Below are positions 60,508-64,000 of a DNA stretch of 64,000 nt, one piece after another. The DNA is taken from assembly GCF_026626335.1 (NCBI RefSeq), contig NZ_JAPNTZ010000012.1, forward strand, positions 62,001 to 126,000. The letters are read 5' to 3'. The notes beneath the pieces are model-generated. The model was not told the DNA's origin. It did not search any database and was given only the letters and a program-made list of their open reading frames with translations. The position numbers and the translations under genes were made by a program. Every line of letters begins with the position of its first letter. The first letter of the stretch is position 1. The DNA is from Paractinoplanes pyxinae (GTDB lineage: Bacteria > Actinomycetota > Actinomycetes > Mycobacteriales > Micromonosporaceae).

Positions 60508-61185
60508 TCAGACGCGGGCGCGCCGCGCCAGACGCTCGGGGTCCAGGATGATCACGCTCTTGCCGTCGAGCCGCAGCCAGGCCCGGGAGGCGAAGTCGGC
60601 CAGGGCCTTGTTCACCGTCTCGCGGGACGCCCCGACGAGCTGCGCCAGCTCCTCCTGGGTGAGGTCGTGCGTCACCCGCAACACGCCGCCGTCACGCGTG
60701 CCGAACCGGCCCGCCATCTGCAGCAGGTTCTTGGCCACGCGGCCGGGCACGTCTGTGAAGATCAGGTCGGCCAGGGCGTCGTTGGTGCGCCGGAGCCGGC
60801 GGGCGAGCACCCGCAGCAGCTGCTCGGCGATCTCGGGCCGGTTGTTGAGCCACGGCCGCAGCGACGTCTTCTTGAGCCGGGCCAGCCGGGCGTCGGTCAC
60901 CGCGGTCGCGGTGGCCGTGCGCGGGCCGGGGTCGAACAGCGAGAGCTCGCCCACCATGTCGGACGGGCCCATGATCGAGACGAGGTTCTGCCGGCCGTCG
61001 GCGGCGCGGCGTCCCAGCTTGATCTTCCCGGACAGCACGATATACAGGCTGTCACCGGCCTCGCCCTCGTTGAACAGGACGTCGCCCTTGCGGACCTCGA
61101 CCGTGTCCATCTCTTTGGCGAGCGCCTCGGCGGCCTCCGGGTCAACGCCCTGGAAGATCCCGCTGCGCGCCAGTACCTCATCCAT
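60508..61185 (-). CDS. crp: cAMP receptor protein (Crp/GlxR type)
   Basis: 225 residues, closely like mycobacterial CRP and corynebacterial GlxR. The N-terminal cyclic-nucleotide domain has the phosphate-binding cassette GELSLFDPGPRTATA, and the dimer helix reads RVLARRLRRTNDALADLIF. The C-terminal winged helix-turn-helix (LTQEELAQLVGASRETVNKALADF) binds TGTGA-N6-TCACA-type sites. ATG 61185 follows GGAGG; the frame runs a little further upstream. A global regulator; here it sits between a predicted cyclase insert and nth. Confidence 0.95.
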   Translation of the reverse strand: MDEVLARSGIFQGVDPEAAEALAKEMDTVEVRKGDVLFNEGEAGDSLYIVLSGKIKLGRRAADGRQNLVSIMGPSDMVGELSLFDPGPRTATATAVTDARLARLKKTSLRPWLNNRPEIAEQLLRVLARRLRRTNDALADLIFTDVPGRVAKNLLQMAGRFGTRDGGVLRVTHDLTQEELAQLVGASRETVNKALADFASRAWLRLDGKSVIILDPERLARRARV

Positions 61186-61390
61186 CGCCGCACCTCCGAA
61201 CACGCGCAACGCCTGCGCTCGATCAGTCTAGGCGCACGCGGGCAAGAATCGGGCGGGCACCCCTTGATCCAGATACCGCAGGGTAACCGGCCCGGCCGTG
61301 ACGGGCAGTATTTTCCGTCGCCGAGTGTGGTCGACGACCAGCCTTTCGACGGTTCTTCCGCGTAGCCACCTGAAGGTATCGTCGCCGTCG

Positions 61391-62578
61391 ATGAATTCCC
61401 ACCCCTCGCATCGAGGACCAGGCATTTTCGGGCGGCCTGTCCTTACTGTCGCTATTGTCCTGGCGGTTCTGGCCGCCGTCGGTGTCGGAAGTGTCGCCTT
61501 TGCGAACCGCGACCGCGGCTCCTCGGAGGTGACCTGGGCCGACCCGACCACTCCGGCCTCCGCGCCGCCGGCGTCGCCCGCGGCTTCCTCCCCTGCCGCG
61601 CGCGAGGAATCGGGTGTCAGCACCGTCACACTCTCGGCCACCGGCGACATCATGATGAGCAATGCGCCCGGCCGCATGCCGCCGCGCGACGGGGCGGGCT
61701 TCTTCGACTCGGTGAAAGAGGCGCTCGCCTCCGACCTGGTCATGGGCAACCTGGAGCAGCCGCTCACGGCCGACACCGGCACCTCCAAATGCGGGGCGGC
61801 GGCGACCAACTGCTTCGCCTTCCGCTCGCCGACGTCGTACGCCAAGCACCTCAAGGACGGCGGCTTCGACCTGGTCAACACGGCCAACAACCACTCCAAG
61901 GACTTCGGTACGCAGGGCGCCCGCAACACCCGGGCGGTGCTCGACGAGACCGGCATCAAGGCCACCGGCAACACCGACGAGATCACGGTGACCGAGGTCA
62001 ACGGGATCAAGGTCGCGGTGGTCGGGTTCTCCTCGTACGCGGGGGCCAACAGCCTGATCGACCTCGACCAGGCCCGGTCGGTGGTCGAAGCGGCCAAGGG
62101 CGAGGCCGACCTGGTCGTGGTGCAGGTGCACATGGGGGCCGAGGGGGCCGACCAGCAGCACGTGAAGCCGGGCACCGAGACGTTCTTCGGCGAGAACCGG
62201 GGCGACCCGATGAAGTTCAGCCGGGCGGTGATCGACGCCGGGGCCGACCTGGTCGTCGGGCACGGGCCGCACGTGCTGCGGGGCATGGAGTTCTACAAGG
62301 GCAAGCTCATCGCGTACAGCCTGGGGAACTTCGCCGGGGGCGGGCGCACGCTGTCGCGGACGGGAGTGCTCAAGTACGGCGGGATCCTGCACGTGACGCT
62401 GCGGAAGGACGGGTCGTACGAGGGCGGGAAGTTGCTCTCGACGTACATGAACTCCAACGGCCTGCCGACCCGGGACGAGTCGAACGAGCAGGGCCGCAAG
62501 CTGGTGGCCCAGCTGAGCAAGGCCGACTTCCCCGAGACGGGTCCCTCGTTCGGGGCCGACGGGTCGATCGAGCCGTAG
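61391..62578 (+). CDS. CapA-family protein, membrane-anchored
   Basis: 395 residues from ATG 61391; TATCGT 8 nt upstream suggests a leaderless mRNA. N-terminal membrane anchor (about 16-40), Ala/Ser/Pro-rich spacer, then the PGA_cap/CapA metallophosphatase-like domain: SATGDIMM, NLEQPLTA, FDLVNTANNHSKDFG, VQVHMGAEG and GHGPHVLRGMEFYKGKLIAYSLGNF. CapA proteins act in poly-gamma-glutamate capsule synthesis in bacilli, but in actinobacteria most stand alone, as here, and the polymer is unknown. It faces outward. Divergent from crp. Confidence 0.9.
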   Translation: MNSHPSHRGPGIFGRPVLTVAIVLAVLAAVGVGSVAFANRDRGSSEVTWADPTTPASAPPASPAASSPAAREESGVSTVTLSATGDIMMSNAPGRMPPRDGAGFFDSVKEALASDLVMGNLEQPLTADTGTSKCGAAATNCFAFRSPTSYAKHLKDGGFDLVNTANNHSKDFGTQGARNTRAVLDETGIKATGNTDEITVTEVNGIKVAVVGFSSYAGANSLIDLDQARSVVEAAKGEADLVVVQVHMGAEGADQQHVKPGTETFFGENRGDPMKFSRAVIDAGADLVVGHGPHVLRGMEFYKGKLIAYSLGNFAGGGRTLSRTGVLKYGGILHVTLRKDGSYEGGKLLSTYMNSNGLPTRDESNEQGRKLVAQLSKADFPETGPSFGADGSIEP

Positions 62579-62622
62579 TCGCGCCCGAAAATCTTGTCGC
62601 AGGGGCGACGTACTCTTTAGCG

Positions 62623-63426
62623 GTGACTCTGGTGGGGCGGTCGGTCAAGCGGTTCGCGGCGGAGACGCCCATCGGGCGCAAGCGGCGCGCCCGCAAGATG
62701 GCCCGCGAGCTGGCCGACACGCATCCCGACGCGCACTGCGAGCTCGATTTCACCACCCCGCTCGAGCTGGCGGTGGCCACGATCCTGTCGGCGCAGACCA
62801 CCGACGTCCGGGTCAACCAGGTCACCCCGACGCTGTTCAAGCTCTATCAGTCGGCCGCCGACTACGCCGGGGCCGACCGCACGGCGCTCGAGACTCTGCT
62901 CAAGCCCACCGGCTTCTTCCGGGCCAAGACCGACTCGCTGATCAAGCTCGGGCAAGCGCTGCTCGATCGGCACGACGGCGTCCTGCCCTCGACGCTCGAC
63001 GAGCTGGTGGCCCTGCCCGGCATCGGGCGCAAGACGGCCAACGTCATCCTCGGCAACGCGTTCGGCGTTCCCGGCATCACTGTCGACACCCACTTCCGGC
63101 GGCTCACCAACCGCTTCGGCTGGGTCGCCGAGGACGACCCGGTGAAGATCGAGTTCCTGGTGGCCGACCTGATCGAGAAGCGCGACTGGACCATGCTGTC
63201 GCACCGGGTGATCTTCCATGGGCGGCGGGTGTGCCACGCGCGCAAGCCGGCCTGCGGGGCGTGCACGCTGGCCGCCATGTGCCCGTCGTACGGCACCGGC
63301 CCGACCGAGGCGGCGGCCGCGGCCAAGCTGCTCAAGGGGCCGCGGGCGCGCGAGCTGGCCGTCGCCGCCGGGGTTGACCCGGCGCTGGTGCCGGCGGCCG
63401 CGGTGGCCGCGCCGGAGGCCCCGTGA
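62623..63426 (+). CDS. nth: Endonuclease III
   Basis: A base-excision DNA glycosylase/AP lyase for oxidised pyrimidines. From GTG 62623, 267 residues: helix-hairpin-helix LPGIGRKTANVIL with catalytic Lys137, GITVDTHFRR with Asp155, and a 4Fe-4S cluster of Cys204, 211, 214 and 220. A C-terminal Ala-rich extension of about 45 residues goes beyond E. coli Nth. TACTCT 6 nt before the GTG gives a leaderless mRNA. Overlaps the TlpA-like gene by GTGA. Confidence 0.95.
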   Translation: MTLVGRSVKRFAAETPIGRKRRARKMARELADTHPDAHCELDFTTPLELAVATILSAQTTDVRVNQVTPTLFKLYQSAADYAGADRTALETLLKPTGFFRAKTDSLIKLGQALLDRHDGVLPSTLDELVALPGIGRKTANVILGNAFGVPGITVDTHFRRLTNRFGWVAEDDPVKIEFLVADLIEKRDWTMLSHRVIFHGRRVCHARKPACGACTLAAMCPSYGTGPTEAAAAAKLLKGPRARELAVAAGVDPALVPAAAVAAPEAP

Positions 63427-64000
63427 ACCAGGCCGTTCGCTGTGGGCAGGCCGCCGCGGCGGGGAAACCGGCCCGTTCCCGGCTGACGCGGCTGCTGGTG
63501 GCGCCGATGGTTCTGGTGCTGGCGGCTGCGTTGGCGGCCTGCGGCGACGACGAGCCGGCCATCGCCTCGCCGTTCACCGGGTGCGGCTCGCTGACCGAGC
63601 CACCGGCGGCGGCCGCGACCGACCTGCCCGATCTCCAGCTGCCCTGCTTCACCGGCGATGACGAAGTCTCGTTGCGCTCGCTGCGCGGGCCCGCGGTGAT
63701 CAACATCTGGGCGTCGTGGTGCGAGCCGTGCCGCACCGAGCTGCCGGTCATGCAGGGCCTGGCCGACAAGGCCGAGGGCCGGGTCACGGTGCTCGGCGTC
63801 GACTCCGGCGACAAGCGCGACAAGGGCGCCGACTTCGCCACCGACAAGGGCGTCCGCATGCCGACGCTGTTCGACGAGAAGGGCGCGCTGCTCAACAATC
63901 TCGGCCGCATCAACCTGCCGGTGACCGTCTTCGTCGACTCGTCTGGCAAGTCCTACGTTCACCCGCTGCCGCTGGACGCGCGCGGCTTGTCCGAGCAACT
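63423..64000 (+). CDS. TlpA/ResA-like thioredoxin lipoprotein (cut by window edge)
   Basis: Starts at GTG 63423, overlapping nth's stop, and runs off the right edge (192 residues visible). It has a lipoprotein signal with LAAC (lipid Cys40), then a thioredoxin-fold domain with the active site WASWCEPC (Cys100, Cys103) and cis-Pro region INLPVTVFVD. An extracytoplasmic thiol-disulfide oxidoreductase of the TlpA/ResA type, perhaps for cytochrome c maturation. The nth-tlpA order matches mycobacteria (Rv3674c-Rv3673c). Confidence 0.9.
   Translation, partial: MNQAVRCGQAAAAGKPARSRLTRLLVAPMVLVLAAALAACGDDEPAIASPFTGCGSLTEPPAAAATDLPDLQLPCFTGDDEVSLRSLRGPAVINIWASWCEPCRTELPVMQGLADKAEGRVTVLGVDSGDKRDKGADFATDKGVRMPTLFDEKGALLNNLGRINLPVTVFVDSSGKSYVHPLPLDARGLSEQ

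Overview
The window is high-GC actinobacterial chromosome. Codons are strongly G/C-ending, GTG/TTG starts are common, and there are WhiB-like and GlxR/Crp-type regulators, an actinobacterial-style SRP RNA and many leaderless promoters. Gene content and order suggest Micromonosporaceae (Actinoplanes-like); this placement is an inference from protein style and synteny recalled from memory, not from a search. I see no IS element, prophage, CRISPR array or plasmid function.

Layout. 1-7.9 kb: the 5' end of a membrane sensory protein, then mostly housekeeping enzymes (DUF885 peptidase-like protein, PHP phosphoesterase, MtnA, DinB-fold protein, TyrA, M23 lipoprotein). 8-16.8 kb: tadA with its partner gene, deoD, two tRNA-Ser genes, the SRP RNA and the dnaX-ybaB-recR block; DnaX is greatly enlarged by Ala/Ser/Pro/Gly-rich linkers. 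17.1-30.5 kb: a five-gene oligopeptide ABC operon, three secreted RTX-type calcium-binding proteins (two transcription units with a near-identical 32-bp promoter element), an HNH-nuclease lipoprotein coupled to a small acidic protein, and leuA behind a leucine-type leader peptide/attenuator. This stretch separates recR from lysC-asd. 31.5-44.5 kb: lysC (with an internal beta-subunit start), asd, cutA, a P-loop kinase-like protein, several envelope proteins, an oxidoreductase coupled to a helical-repeat protein, pyrE, a FIST plus GGDEF-EAL cyclic-di-GMP pair, GatB/YqeY, a phosphoesterase and tRNA-Pro.

44.6-64 kb follows a block known from mycobacteria (ponA2 - whiB4 - two ArsA-like ATPases - DUF4177 - RidA - metallo-beta-lactamase-fold - crp - nth - TlpA-like). 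Here it is interrupted between the metallo-hydrolase and crp by about 8 kb. That insert encodes a zinc-ribbon/class III adenylyl cyclase/AAA/TPR protein, a soluble Ser/Thr kinase, and a paired biotin-carboxylase-like and carboxyltransferase-like set. Both carboxylase-like proteins appear to have lost canonical catalytic motifs. A predicted cAMP synthase thus lies beside the cAMP receptor, with an apparently neofunctionalised or pseudo-carboxylase between them. This is the most unusual part of the window.

Regulation. At least a dozen genes have a TANNNT -10 hexamer 6-8 nt before the start codon (leaderless mRNAs), and many operons use GTGA/ATGA stop-start overlaps. Convergent genes usually meet at strong hairpins.
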